Positions 1-14,404 of a DNA stretch of 64,000 nucleotides are shown one piece after another. Source of the DNA: Spirogloea muscicola. Taxonomy: Eukaryota; Streptophyta; Zygnematophyceae; Spirogloeales; Spirogloeaceae. Every line of letters starts with the position of its first letter. Within the stretch, counting starts at the first letter, position 1. The notes under the pieces were generated by a model. The model was not told where the DNA came from. It saw nothing but the letters and a program-made list of their open reading frames with translations, and searched no databases. Position numbers and translations under genes: made by a program. Where the stretch lies: contig WELB01000002.1 in the NCBI GenBank assembly GCA_009602725.1, positions 1,699,194 through 1,763,193 of the forward strand, read 5' to 3'.

Positions 1-37
1 AGGCACTCCTCCAAACACAGCCCCGCCGGCCGCCGTC

Positions 38-3000
38 ATGGCCGCCGCGGACGCCGCCGCCGCCGCCGCCGCCGCCGCGGAGACGGGGTCCGACTCCACG
101 TCGGCGGAGCAGATCCCTTACCGGATCTCCGACGACCTGTCCGACGCCGACTCTGGGCCTGTTCCGCGAGCCAGGAGTGCGACGCCGCCTTGCCATCACG
201 CCAAAGGCTCCTCGGACGACCTGGAGACGGCGCGGGTCAAGTTCCTGTGCAGCTTCGGCGGCGCCATCCTGCCGCGCCCGTCAGGTCGGCGGCCGTGTCC
301 TGGCGTCCGCGGCGCTCTCTCTTTTGCCAGTGCACGTAGCTGGGCCTGTCACGCCCTGAGGGCACATTGCCAGGCTCTTGCCACGCTTGAGGTGCCGTCG
401 TATGGCCGTCCGTTTCTCTAGTTGCTGCATTCATAGGGGCAGTTGTCCTCTTGAGTTTGCCGGGAAAGCCCTCTCAACTCACGGCGGTCATCGCTCGTGG
501 AGCTTCCGCAGATGGCCAGCTCCGCTACGTTGGTGGCGACACGCGCGTGATCAGCGTCAGCAGGAGCATCAGCTATGCCGACCTCCTGGCGAAGCTCATC
601 AATGTGCACGGGCAGGCCGTGACGATAAAGTATCAGGTGCGCCATGTGGTGTGACGACCATCGATGCTGATGATGTACCAGCATCTTGCCGCTGCTCAGT
701 GGGACGCAACGAATGCCGTGCCGACCTATTGGGTTCAGGTTGTCCACTTTCTACATGTGATGTAGGTTGCTCTGAATGTTCGCTTCTAGGTCAGCACATA
801 CTGATGCTGGTGATCACCTCTGCCTCAAAGTCGCACAGACAGCCGTCTTATCCATTCTAGGGCGGGAGACTGACTTCCTCGGGGTGCACGTCTTTTCTTT
901 TCAGTTGCCAGACGAGGACTTGGACGCGCTCGTCACAGTAATGAGCAGCGACGACCTTGTCAACATGATGGAGGAGTATGACCTGCTGGAGAGCCGCGGT
1001 AAGGGGTTCGTTTACTACTGTTGCTCAAGTCCGTCATGCTGGATATCCAAGGCCAAATTCGCAAGCTGCGCTGCTGGAAAGTACGAGCTGAGATGCTTTT
1101 CATCACTCTGCTGATTCCGACAATGCGTGACACGTGGGGTGCAGAAGGGGTGGCGCGCCTTCGCCTGTTCCTCTTCCCCGCAGCCGCCCCTGAGCCCGTG
1201 CCGCAGGCGTTCGGCACACATGGGCGCGGATCAGCAAGCTCGTATGTGGAGGCGCTGAACGGTCAGCTAGGTGTGGGGGGACAAGCGGCGGTGGATCCGG
1301 AGGCGTCTGCGCATGTGCCGGACGGGCACCTCCCCTTGGGCGGCAATGCTCTTCCGCCGCCAGCTGCGGTGACGACAGGTGCTGCTCCGGCGCATCAGCC
1401 TTTCGGACCTCTGCTGACAGCGGGCGCCCTGCAGCTGCAGCCGATGCCGGGGTTGTCACAGCTCGCTCCCTCCGAGGCAGGCGGGGGATATAGCTCGGTG
1501 GACTTTGCCAAGAAGCAGCAGCAGGAGAAAGCTCAAGTGCAACCAGGGGGGCAGACCAGCGGCGGCGTTGGTGTTGGCGGTGGCAGCATCGGTTACCACC
1601 ATGACACATTGCAGCAGGTCCAGAAGAAGCTTCAGGCGCTTGTGCCGCAGGGCTCACAGGGTGACTCGGCGCTCGGGTCGCCGTCTGCAATCTCCTCGGG
1701 CACATCCTCACCGCAGTTGGCGCGGCGCTGGTTGCCGTCTTCGCAGCCACCATCAGCGCCCGAGCCAGGGCATCCTGTGTACCTGCACCCCAACGAGTAC
1801 AGCAGCTACGTGAACCCCTACGGCACTGATCCGTCCAAGATGCAAGCTCGCCCAGAGCCGGCACCGGGCTTTCAGCACGAGAGGAGCCAATCAGACGGCT
1901 ATGTCTTTGGTGGTGCTAAGGTGGAGCTGCCAAGGCCGCAGATGCTGCCGCTCCTCAATCTGCCTCGTCGTGACAGGGATGTCACTCCGACGCACTCAGG
2001 CCCGTCCTCGCCGACAGCTGCCGGCCCAAAGCGCCACCCTGATCATCAGCAGCATCACTGGCCCGAGGCTTTGCGGCCAGACCCCGCCCAGCGGCATTGG
2101 GCAGGGCGAGGGGGCACTCAGGATTCCGCACCGCAGAGCATGGTCGGCAGCGACAGCTGGGACGGTGTGCGCAAGCAGGCCGCTGTTGGTGGCCGACTAC
2201 AGCTGGCATACCGCGATGGCCTCCCACCTCACGTCATACATGCACAGTCCACTCCTGGCTCGCCGCGCCTATCGTATACGGACAGCCAACGGAAGGCCTT
2301 GCTGGCCGCGCAGATCCCAGTTGGCAGCGGCGGTGGCGGCGGTGGCCATGGGCTGCAGCAGACATATGCAGATCAATTGGGCAGGTCAAGCCAGGGTCCG
2401 AGCAGCGGGCCAAGCATGGGATCGTCGCCTGACGAGCGGCGGCCACTGCCGAGTCGAGTGATGCACAGCGGCAATATTACGGAGGATCAGAGCTTTCATG
2501 GGGACTACCAGCCGCCACTGCGGCCGGTCGTCTCCGCGCCAGCAGCGGCAGGTGAATACCGCACTCTGGATCTTCCAGAGTGGGGCGCCGACCCCGGGGA
2601 CATTGCGCTGCTGAAACGGGGTGGACTTCCGCTCCATGCGTCAGCATCAGCCCCGGACCTTGAGGAGCACGCTTTCAGGCATCGCTTCGAACCAAATATC
2701 ACTCGCCCGGCAGACCGCCTGCACATCCCTAGGAGGAATCATCTGGCAGGTGCGTTAAGTTGCCGATGAGAACACTGACACAGCATCTTGATGAGGGACT
2801 GCATTTCACACACACTTATCCTCATTGCAATATACACCACCAAGCTTTGAAGTCCGCAGTGACCAGGATGGGCTTGTTTCCTCTTTGTGATCTCGATGCA
2901 GACATTGCAGAGGGGGACTTGGATGGGAGGCACAAGCCCACAGGGTATGCTCCTGCTGTGCCGCCGGTCAATGAGCTCGACCCATATGAGATGCAGGACA

Positions 3001-6000
3001 ATGCGATGAATAGAGGCAACACTTACGCCTCCACATCGCAGGCGCCCAACATGGTATCCTACGCCTCACTCTGGGTCCCTGGCAAACCTCCAGAGAGGTT
3101 GTCTTCAGTAAGCTCTACAGGACTGAGATGATGTTTCAAGAGTACATCTGTCGTAGTGACCTGTTGCTTGCTTGCAGCAGGTTCATATGGGATCAGCATG
3201 GCCACAAGAAGTTGAACAGAGCTCATGTCATGATTGGTCACTTGAGGGGGATGTCATAAGATAGCTAGTGCAAGTTGGCAGGATTAGATAGATTCTCATT
3301 TGATTACATTGAAGCAGCTCTGGCAGAGCTGCTCCACACCTGTTGCTCGTTCTGAGTGTTGCAGAAGCTGCCATGGCTTTGCAGGTGGCCATGCCAGGCT
3401 TGCCTCCTCTGTATGGAGGTGCTCAGTTCAACCAAGGTGTGGGGTTGCAAGACAGGTTGCCCAAGGCCCAGCTTCACCAGAGCCTGCTGGCCGATCCAGC
3501 CGGCCAGCATGGCTTTCCCGTCGTTCCTCGGCCAGGGAGCAGCCAGATGCACCCCCATCCCATGCCAGCACCAGACCTCTTATCAGGTTTCGAGGAGATG
3601 CCACTGTCGCCCGAGCAGCGGCTGAGGTACATGGGAGCGTCCGCGGGATACAATCACAATGCCATGCGTCCAGTCCAGGAGAACCAACAGCCAAATGCAG
3701 CGCATGCGCCTGCATATGGAGATCGCCTGTATCATGCGAGGCTTGATGTGCCACATCGGACCGCTGATTACGCTGGGAACGGTGAAGAGGACTTCGCCCC
3801 GGGCAGTCCACTGGGGTCGCCCCCTTGGTCCCTCAAAGACACAGCAAGAGAAGGCCATCACCTATACGGTGCTCCAGAGCTGGAAGGCCTGCATAGCCGG
3901 TTCTATCAGGAGCAGCTGCATGCGGGGATGGGCGCGGGGCGCACCGATGTGGGGCATCATCAGCCTCCCGAGTCGTCCCTCGCGTTGAGGAGCCCTCCTC
4001 CTAGCGCCGTGCAGTCCAGGATGGGCTCCACCCAGGTACAGACAGTGGAGGAGGCGGCCGAGCTGCAGCGGCTCCAGCAAGAGGCGCTAGCGCGGGCGGT
4101 GAAGTCCAGGCTCTTGACCGTGGCGTCTCCAGCCGACACCCCGTTGGCTGCTGGAGAGGGCCACCCCTGGCACATGCCCTCGCAGGGCCCAGAGGTCATG
4201 CGCGTGTTTGCCGAGGCAGCTGAGGAGCATCGACTGGCAGCATCTGCGCAGCGGCAGCATCAGTTGCCAACACCAGAGTCCCATGTGTACCCACCCCGAG
4301 GTGATGGGAGCAGCCTCAGCATGAGCCCCAGGTCGCCAAGCAGGGCCTCCAGTTACCAGAATCTGCAGCTTCTGGGTACGCTAGCAGACGGGAGGAGCAG
4401 CGGGCATCAAGGCCAGGACTACGTCGTGAGAGACCATAGGGGCCATGCAAGGGACGGCGTTGGTCAAGGAGAAGCACAGTACGAGTTGCCGCAGAATCTG
4501 TGGTCCCCCAAGGATTCCCTTCAAGCTCCTGATGGTACCATCAACTATTCGCAGTCAGTCCCAGCTGCACCTCTGGCACAGGCTGATCCAAAAGGCAGTC
4601 GTGGTGGATTGAGCCTAACACAGCAACAACAACGGCTTCAAGTCCATCCTTCCATTGCTACAGCTCCTCCTGCTCCCCTACATTCACAAGCTACTCTCCC
4701 TGAGCACCAGTGGGATTCAGATGCTCTCAATGAGCAGTCTAGCGGTGATGTGGAAGATGACTTGCTCATGATGGGCAGTAAGCCTTCTTCGGACGATGTC
4801 ATGGAGCCTCCTACCTTTGCTCTCCATATGAATAGAATTCAGGTCGATGAATTTGAGGAGGCAGCTGCGGCTGATAAGAGCCAAAGCCCTGTAACAACCT
4901 CTCAGAAACAGGCACCAGCTGGATCAGCTGGTCAGGAAGAACACAAAGCAGAGCAGAGTGTAGCAGCTGGCAGCACAACTCAGGCCAGTGCAGCCCAAGC
5001 TAGACAAGATAGCAAGAGAGCCCTCATGCCCAGCAAGACTGACGTGCGAGATGCAACTGGCCCAGCTGCCCTCGACCTACCCTTAACGTCCCTACTTGAC
5101 AAGGAGGACAGTGATGGGCCTCTAGGAACAGCTGCAGAAGAGGAGGCCGTTGCCCATGGACTGCAGGTACAGCAGAGCACATGATGGAGATATTAGCACT
5201 AAGAGATGGACTTGATGGTACTGAGCCTTTGTATCTGGCTTCAGGTGATGTCATCAATTCCAGCTTGTACTTTCTGACTGCTATGCTATCTGCATGCAGA
5301 CAATCAAGAATGCAGACCTGGAAGAGCTCAAGGAGCTGGGGTCCGGGACCTTCGGAACTGTGTACCATGGCAAATGGAGGGGCACAGATGTGGCCATCAA
5401 GCGGATCAAGGCCAGTGTCTTCCAGGGGCGAGCATCTGAACAGGATCGACTAGTACGATGATCATAAGCCCAATCTTCTCCACTTTGTCTCGTATCACCG
5501 TTAGGCTACCTTCCCGAGCTGCTCCTCTCTGTCTTCTATTCCGGAACCCTAAACCCTAAGCCCTAAACCCCATTTCCCTTGCTTTACATTGCAAGTCCTT
5601 TTCAACAGGGCATTCTCCGAGATTTCAGATGTGGGGCTTTGATACTGTGTTGCAGGTTGCTGATTTCTGGAAAGAGGCAAGCACGCTTGCAGCACTTCAT
5701 CACCCGAATGTGGTTGCCTTTTATGGTGTCGTCAAAGACGGGCCTGGGGGCACTTTGGCTACGGTGACCGAGTACATGGTCAATGGTTCACTGAAGCAGG
5801 TCCTCCACAAGAAGGAGCGGTGAGCAGCATGCTGTGCTTGTTTCCTTGAGCTACTGCTTGGCATTTCGCTTGCGTGATTGATCTCATTCATGAGCTTCCT
5901 CAAGCAAGCAAGGGGTGGACCCAGTACGTTTTCTGCGGTGCCTATGGTGGGTGGCTATTGGTCCTGTGTTTTCATCATTGAGAATTGTTGTGGTATGGGG

Positions 6001-6983
6001 TCTGTATGTCCAGCAATGACATGAAGACCGGTGAATAGCAGAGGCCGTAGGCTGAACATTGCAGTGATGTCTCTGCAGGACAATTGATCGCAAAAAGCGT
6101 GTTCTTATTGCCATGGATGCCGCATTTGGAATGGAATACCTGCACACCAAGAATATTGTGCATTTTGACCTTAAATGTGACAACCTCCTTGTGAACTTGA
6201 GAGACACTCAGAGACCAATCTGTAAAGTAGGCGACCTTGGCTTGTCAAAGATCAAGCACAAGACAATGGTTTCAGGAGGTGTTCGAGGCACGTTGCCCTG
6301 GATGGCACCTGAGCTGTTAGATGGACGCTCTACCCTTGTCACAGAGAAGGTCAGCTTGTCGTGCCCTTTCCTCGTAGTGCAATTGCTGATAGCAAGCAAT
6401 GCATGTGATTAATTACCAGCAACTGCTTGCTCTGAAGTACACATCTGGGAAAATGAGGACTTTCAGGTTGATGTATTCTCCTTTGGAATCGTGATGTGGG
6501 AGCTTCTTACTGGAGACGAGCCTTATACAAACATGCATTATGGGGCAATCATAGGTGCGTGCAATTAAAATCTGGCTGATGGTTCTGCTCTAGTCTCTCA
6601 AGCTGTGCTGCGGTCCTGCTTGTGCTCAGTAAATGCGTATTACACCTGAGTTCCTGCTTCTGCTGGCAAGTTGGCTCTCTATGTCTGCTGTTAAGATGTC
6701 AGGAGTTAAGGTGACATGTTTTAGTCTGATTTCATGATGAGAAGTTGAGCTGTCAATATTTTGCCTGGTGCATTTGCGAATATGGTGATTCGCCCCCTGA
6801 TATGAGTAGTGCTCTTGTAAGGCAGGTGGGATTCTGAATGATACACTGAGGCCTCCCGTTCCTCACGGTTGCCACCCGCCATGGAAAGATCTTATGGAGC
6901 GCTGCTGGGCCAACAGCCCAGAAAAGCGGCCAAGTTTCAGCGAGGTTGCAGCCGAGTTGCGGGCCATGAGCCTGGCAAAATAA
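38..6983 (+). CDS. PB1-domain Raf-like MAPKKK (plant group B type)
   Basis: Serine/threonine protein kinase of the plant B-group Raf family; land-plant members phosphorylate SnRK2s in osmotic and ABA signalling. Exons by my reading: 38-284, 512-636, 905-998, 1184-2749, 2902-3107, 3385-5166, 5300-5452, 5656-5819, 6079-6349, 6467-6554, 6826-6983. All have GT-AG borders and phase closes to 1617 residues. A PB1 domain (about 67-155, ending [20 protein letters not shown]) is followed by a roughly 1180-residue Gln/Ser/Pro/Gly-rich linker of low complexity, then the kinase (1341-1617). Visible motifs are GSGTFG (1354-1359), VAIK (Lys1374), HFDLKCDN (Asp1476), and [13 protein letters not shown]. The HFD form of the HRD motif is normal for this group. 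The DFG motif reads DLG (1498-1500), which is less usual. Family assignment is firm; the substrate is inference. Confidence 0.93.
5548..5575 (+). repeat. Interstitial telomere-like tract in kinase intron
   Basis: CCCTAAACCCTAAGCCCTAAA lies within the intron between the seventh and eighth kinase exons. It is the C-strand of the plant TTTAGGG repeat, about three units with one variant. Too short to be a telomere. Confidence 0.85.
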
Positions 6984-7153
6984 GCCTTAGGGATATTGAG
7001 TGAGCAGAGAAGAGCGGTTTACACAGTACAGATGCTTTACTTCTCAATTACAAGCCTTAAGGACCCATGAGAGAGCGTGAGGAGCACAGGCAAGGCGCCT
7101 CAAGATGTGGCTACGACCTGGACGTACAAGCAGGCCGAGATAAATTGCTCTTT

Positions 7154-7190
<37 letters not shown>

Positions 7191-8412
7191 TCTTGTTTCT
7201 CATTGTGAGAGGCTTGGCCACTCCCCGTGTAACTATTGCCCAACCACTCCCTGGCGATGCAAGGTGGATGGCGAACATTATGCCGTTCCTCATGGTTAGC
7301 CGTCTGCCACAGTGGGAGCATCTCTACTCTCATCCTGAGAACCGTTGGTGGCAGTCAACTGCCTGGTTCAGCGTAGCTGTGGGTTTTCTTGTCCACCTTC
7401 TGTTGCCTTAAGACTTAAGTTTCCTCCCTATACATTGAGTCTGTGTACCTGTTTTTTGGATAGACATTGACCTTCCAGTGGCCCAGCATAGCAGCAGGCA
7501 ATCGCACTTGCTGTCATGACAACAAGCGCCATCCATTATGTATGTGCTTCTCAATGCGAGGCTTCTCATGTGTCTGAAATTGAATACACAAGTAATGCAA
7601 ACACTTCATCAGTCGTTTGTGGTACTCCAACAGTCGTCTTTTTCGAGGTTTCGAATAGAATGTGAATAATCATCGGTGCATGCATCTCAACGAGACGTGA
7701 TGCCGATGTCAATCCTCCAATTTACGATTCATGTCCTTCACATGGGCGTACCTCCAAAAAGGCAACATCCTCACAGCATCGACTGGCCCCAACCTGCAGA
7801 TTCTATCATTTGAACCAATAGCAATTTATGATGGAAATCGATCCGCTGGCGCCCAGCAGTGGTGCAGCACAGACCAGCCTAAGCCTTGTATGAGCAGATA
7901 CCATCATAAGCTCTGCATGAGCTCGTAGGTGCCGCTGTGTGCCACTCAGATGCCAGTTGCCCATGAGAAAGCACAGAAAGGAAGGGCACCCGCACGTGGC
8001 TGCTAGAGATCGACCAGTGAGAATGGAGGCACAGTCAATACTCAAAAGCGGTTTCGTGCGTAGCCACCAACCTGTTGGCAGGTTATCAGTGAGGATTAAC
8101 AGCTGCCTGCAAACATTGGGGAGGGGCTGCAAAACGCTAATTGGCACAAAAATTAGAGCAGGGTAGGCGCGCAGTGGGAGCCGTACGCCCAAGGCAGACG
8201 AGGACTACGCTAGTGCCGGGGAGCTTGGTCTACAAGGGCGGTCTCTATCCTGTCCAGAAGCATTAACGCACACTTTCGAAGTCCTTGACTGCATGGCCGA
8301 CCAGCTTCGTTGGGGAAGGCCAGCTTATGCCATGTGAGTCCCTAGCTACATGGCTGACCCAGTGGCAGCGCTGGCACATCAGCATACAGCGGCATCATGG
8401 GCACAAGGCTCT
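6984..8412. other. Convergent intergenic region, kinase 3' flank to SBP 3' flank
   Basis: Contains the 3' ends of two convergent genes. Apart from the poly-C run I see no conserved protein, RNA gene or repeat unit here; short open frames have no recognisable domain. Confidence 0.6.
7157..7187 (+). repeat. Poly-C homopolymer (about 31 bases)
   Basis: An uninterrupted C run followed by a short pyrimidine tail, 170 bases beyond the kinase stop. Its exact length is likely unreliable in assembly. Confidence 0.9.
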
Positions 8413-10820
<2,408 letters not shown>

Positions 10821-11224
10821 TTAATCTGGCCGCGCTTGCTTCTTTTGCATGGCAGGTGTGAGCTATTCGAAGAAGTGCGCACCCATAGAGAAGAGAGGCT
10901 GGCAAAGCCAGCCCAATAAAGAATGGACAATATCCAAAGCCAAAGAAAGAGAGCCGTATAAAAGGACTACACTACAAAACACTGCAGAAGAAGAAGCGGC
11001 TCTCCCAATGGGGGCAAGGGCTGTGAGAAGCCAGCCCGAAAAGAATTGACAAGGATCGAAGGGGCCAAAATTCGAGCTAAGCAGCGACTGTGGGGCCTGA
11101 AGAAGAAGTGGCTCTCCCAATGGGGGCAAGGGCTGTGAGAAGCCAGCCCGAAAAGAATTGACAAGGTTCGAAAGGCCTGAAGAGGCAATGGCAGTAACTC
11201 TGCAGAACACATAGACGATGCAGA

Positions 11225-11285
11225 GGGTAGCTCAGTGCACACGAGTGAGCAACGTCAGGTCTGAGTAGCTCGCCGCAGGGAAAGA
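11225..11285 (-). mobile_element. LINE 3'-end fragment (C-terminal tip)
   Basis: Reads on the minus strand as PAASYSDLTLLTRVH then stop. This matches the ending SDLHLLTRGY-stop of the other LINE copies here. Only the last 15-20 codons remain. Confidence 0.75.
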
Positions 11286-11329
11286 GGCTATTCTTGCCAG
11301 AAATTGGAAGAGCTGTTTCGCTGAGGCCC

Positions 11330-11720
11330 GGCGCCAGGCTTGCCCGCAGAGGACGAGGCGCTTCCGGGGAGGGCAGCGCCTGAGGGCGGGGTTGGCGGTA
11401 CCCGCAGAGGACGACGGGGCGGCGGGCGGGCCCTCCTCACGAACTCCCATGCGCCATGTGTCCCGCCCCTGCTGACGTCATCCGCCTTTGCTGGTGGCCG
11501 GCGCACTGCACGATACGCGCCGCGATACGCGCCGGGCCGCGCGCGTACTCCCCCCCTTCCCTCTCGAACTCGGTTCCATTCGCCTTCCTGCAGCTGGCCA
11601 ACCACAGCCTTCGTGTCCCAGTGGAAGAGTGCTTCCCCGGCCTGGCCTTCTCTCGGTGGACGGAAAGTCTCCTGAGAACTCCCCGACTTGCGGCTCCTAA
11701 CCTGGGTTGTTGAGAGTACT
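11330..11720. other. GC-rich orphan island with a perfect TGACGTCA site
   Basis: Very GC-rich sequence unlike the surrounding repeats. It contains a short direct repeat of CGATACGCGCCG (around 11509-11530) and the palindrome TGACGTCA at 11473-11480, a bZIP/CRE core. It resembles a gene-promoter or first-exon fragment, but no coding domain is recognisable. Confidence 0.4.
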
Positions 11721-11744
11721 TCCTCTGAGAGAACTTAGTACCTT

Positions 11745-11950
11745 GCTTTCTGCCAGATGGCGCGTACTACTACTAGCGCAGGTGTACCGCATGCGCTTGG
11801 CCGTCTCGCTGCAGAGTGGTCTATGGCCCGCGCGCTGCACCTGCGGGCCGGAAGAGCTCCTCGCTCCTGCCTCTGGCTCTGGCCAGGGGACCCGCTTCCA
11901 GGAGTCAAGTTTCTCTGACCTGCGGCTGCTTAGCAGTGTAGTCCATTTCG
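11745..11950 (+). mobile_element. LINE 3'-end fragment
   Basis: A degenerate copy of the C-terminal segment: LAQVYRMRLAVSLQ near the start and SSFSDLRLLSS at the end, with the middle out of frame. A hairpin unit follows at about 11975. Confidence 0.75.
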
Positions 11951-11969
11951 GCACCTCTTCTTTGGCTTT

Positions 11970-12400
11970 GCACATTGTCCAATCTTTTTAGGCTGGCTTT
12001 GCCAGCTCTTCTTCTCTATGGAAGAAGTGCTATGGGCGAGCACTTTCTTCTTAGCAGGGGTTACTGAGTGCTTCGTAGCTGCCACTCCGTCATTGTGGTT
12101 TTAGGTCCCTCCGTCATCTAACCCCTTCGAATCTTTGTCAACTCTTTTCGGGCTGGCTTCTCGCAGCCCTTGCCCCCATCGGGAGAGCCACTTCTTCGTA
12201 GCTGCTTAGTTTCAATTTGTGCTTGTCTTTCTCAGTGCTTCCCCTGGCCCCTTCTTCTGCGTTGTTTACTCTTTTTTGGGCTGGCTTTCTCCAGCCCCTA
12301 TCCTCAATGGGCGAGCCCTTTTCCCCCCACTACTGTTTGCGCCATCCGGCTCCTTCAGACCTTGTCCATACCTTTGGGCTGGCCTCTCACAGCCTTCAGT
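11970..12400 (+). repeat. Hairpin-repeat cluster 2
   Basis: Four or more units in + orientation, at about 11980, 12150, 12275 and 12370. The 12150 copy is closest to consensus: CGGGCTGGCTTCTCGCAGCC, then a C-rich stretch and GGGAGAGCCACTTCTT. A stem of 5-6 bp (GGGCTG with CAGCCC) encloses a loop of about 8 nt. Confidence 0.88.
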
Positions 12401-12477
12401 CAATCCGGCAACGATGTTGTTTTCTTCAATCCTTCAATTCTCAATTTCTCTCTTTGAGAGAAAAATAGTGGCTGAAA

Positions 12478-12775
12478 GAGCCCCTCTTTCCCCGCCCCCG
12501 ACGAGTTCGTCGCACCTGCAGTCGACGTTCACGGGACATTTGCGTCTCGGTGGCTCGACCTGTTCCTATGATGCAATGTACGGCATATTTGTGGAAGCCG
12601 GTTACACTGTGGCGCTGGATATTCCGGCGTTATGCCTCTGACAGCAGCTGGGGCTGGCCGTCTCCACACCCGACGCGCCGATCTTGTCGCCAGCGCGCTC
12701 GGCGAGGGGCCGCGGCTCATTGCCGACGTCGTCACCACCGACTGCGTTGATTCCAGGAGCACCCAACGCTCGTCG
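12478..12775 (+). mobile_element. Rearranged pieces of a LINE endonuclease region
   Basis: DEFVAPAVDVHGTFASRWLD (from about 12498) and, further right, RRADLV...GPRLIADVVTTD (about 12675-12750). In intact copies the second segment precedes the first, so two insertions or an internal rearrangement are present. Segment two resembles the PD-(D/E)XK core of a restriction-like endonuclease. Confidence 0.7.
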
Positions 12776-12794
12776 GAGATGGAGTGTATATAAA

Positions 12795-12912
12795 GAGATG
12801 GAGGGCCTGTGTGGCCAAGTACAAAGGCAAGCACATTGACAAATGTACGTCACCTGCTGCTAAGCTAACCCGCTCAGTAACCACGAGTCAGCACATAGAG
12901 GTCGCTAACTGA
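12795..12912 (-). mobile_element. LINE subfamily B 3' tip
   Basis: On the minus strand it reads VSDLYVLTRGY-stop, then a 3' tail containing GTGCTTGCCTTTGTACTTGG. The same tail occurs at 16970-17065 and 55425-55535. Severely 5'-truncated. Confidence 0.8.
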
Positions 12913-13017
12913 TGCCCGAATACTGGACGGCAATCGACAAGCTCTTGAGCTATCAACGGAGGAGGCGGCAGTCCGCCAAGCGGCGGGCGTCAAGGAATGC
13001 AAATAGGCTGATCACCC

Positions 13018-13335
13018 AGTGGGTGACGAGTTCGTCCCGCTCGCCGTCGACGTCCACGGGGCGTTTGGGACGCGATGGCTTGACCTTCTCCAGCACCTTT
13101 GCGCGGCGTGCGGTGGCCCGCCGCCAAAGCGCAGCAGAGCGAGCAGCCTGGCTTCAATGCCGCCGGGTCCCTTGCTCGAGTGTTCCGGATGCGCTTGGCC
13201 GTTTCCTTGCAGAGGTCCCTTGCCTGCGCTGTCCACTTGCGTGCAGGCCGCGCCTTGGCTGCTGCCTTCCGTCAGGGCAACGTCTACCCGCCTGCTAGTT
13301 ACTCTGACTTGCACTTACTGACTCGAGGTTACTGA
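13018..13335 (+). mobile_element. LINE subfamily A C-terminal fragment
   Basis: Starts DEFVPLAVDVHGAFGTRWLD and, after a frame change, runs RMRLAVSLQRSLACAVHLRA to SDLHLLTRGY-stop at 13335. A hairpin unit (13400-13450) follows about 70 bases after the stop, which defines the 3' UTR layout. Confidence 0.85.
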
Positions 13336-13389
13336 GAGCCCCTTGCTGCCATCTAAGCAATTAGTATCTTGCTTTGTGCGCCATCCGGC

Positions 13390-13470
13390 CCCTCCCGACC
13401 TTGTAGATCCTTTTGGGCTGGCCTCTCACAGCCACCAGCCAATGTGGAAGCGCTGTTCTGATTCTCTGTG
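13390..13470 (+). repeat. Hairpin unit in LINE 3' tail
   Basis: TTTTGGGCTGGCCTCTCACAG begins the unit, in the same orientation as the LINE stop at 13335. Confidence 0.85.
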
Positions 13471-13499
13471 GGCGAGCACTTTCTTTCTTACTTTCTTTT

Positions 13500-13690
13500 C
13501 TTTGCGCGGTGTGCTGTGTCCCGCCGCCAAGGGCAGCAGAGCGAGCAGCCCGGCTTCAATGCCGTCTGGTTGCTTGCTCACGTATACACGATGCGACTTG
13601 CCATCTTTCTGCAGCGGTCCTTGGCATTTGCCGTCCACTTGCGGGCAGGCCGCGCCGTGTCGGCTGCCTCCGGGTTCCGACTGGGCGCCC
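13500..13690 (+). mobile_element. LINE C-terminal fragment
   Basis: RAVSRRQGQQSEQPGFNAVW, then RMRLA-like MRLAIFLQRSLAFAVHLRAG and RAVSAASGFRLG. It runs straight into a short hairpin-tail-like remnant at about 13690-13735 and then the next LINE copy, giving a head-to-tail arrangement. Confidence 0.8.
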
Positions 13691-13734
13691 CTTGGACCTT
13701 GTCGAACCTCGTTCTTGGATTGGCCTTCCACAGG

Positions 13735-14213
13735 TTGCGTCGACCTGGTGGCGTTCACGACGGGCTGTGGCGGGCGCATCATTGCCGATGTGGTCACCAC
13801 TGATGTGGTCGACCGCTCCAATCCGGGGCTTTCTGCCTCGCGGGCTGGCCACGCTGCGGCAAAGGCCGCTCGCAGCAAGGCGGCCAAACACGCCGACCAC
13901 CCGGCTGCCGACGAGTTCGTCCCCCTGGCTGTGGACGTGCATCGGGCTCTCGGATCCCACTGGCTCGACCTGTTGGCCAGGCTTGCACGGCGCGCTGTGT
14001 CCCGCAGGCGCGGTGAGCCGGCTCACTTCAACCCGCTGGCTCGTGGGCTCAGGTGTATCGTATGCGCTTGTCCGTCTCCCTCCAGCGGTCCATGGCCCAC
14101 GCCTTGCATCTGCGTGCTGGCCGTGCTCTCGCTGCGGCCTCCGGCTTTCGTCAGGGGGATAGTTTACCGGCAGCTAGTCTGTCGGATGTGAGGCTCCTCA
14201 CTCGTAACTACTA
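13735..14213 (+). mobile_element. LINE fragment with restriction-like endonuclease domain
   Basis: The longest subfamily A piece. VDLVAFTTGCGGRIIADVVT carries the acidic residues expected of a PD-(D/E)XK-type core. KHADHPAADEFVPLAVDVHR follows, then RRAVSRRRGEPAHF. A frame change separates the final segment, which ends VRLLTRNY-stop near 14213. This order is that of the C-terminal part of R2/CRE-like non-LTR elements. No reverse transcriptase is present. Confidence 0.85.
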
Positions 14214-14274
14214 AGTGGTCCATCCTCCCCCGTTCTGCCATAGCCTCTTCAGGCCCCGCAGTCGCTGCTTAGCT

Positions 14275-14370
14275 CGTAGTTTGGCCCCTTCGAACCTTGT
14301 CAATTCTTTTCGGGCTGGCTTCTCACAGCCCTTGCCTCCATTGGGAGAGCCACTTCTTCCACAGCCCTCG
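14275..14370 (+). repeat. Hairpin unit, near consensus
   Basis: TTTTCGGGCTGGCTTCTCACA followed by GCCCTTGCCTCCATTGGGAG and AGCCACTTCTTC. It lies about 90 bases after the LINE stop at 14213, in the same orientation. Confidence 0.9.
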
Positions 14371-14404
14371 CCCCCCTTTGAAGAAAGTACTTACGTCCTG
14401 ACCG

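Noticed and set aside
11100-11170. tRNA-derived SINE, because the reversed unit contains GGTTCGAA like a pol III B box
   Set aside because: No A box at suitable spacing and no tRNA-like fold; the unit follows LINE stop codons instead.
12780-12800. TATA box at GTGTATATAAAGAG
   Set aside because: It lies in the reversed 3' region of a LINE fragment with no gene start downstream.
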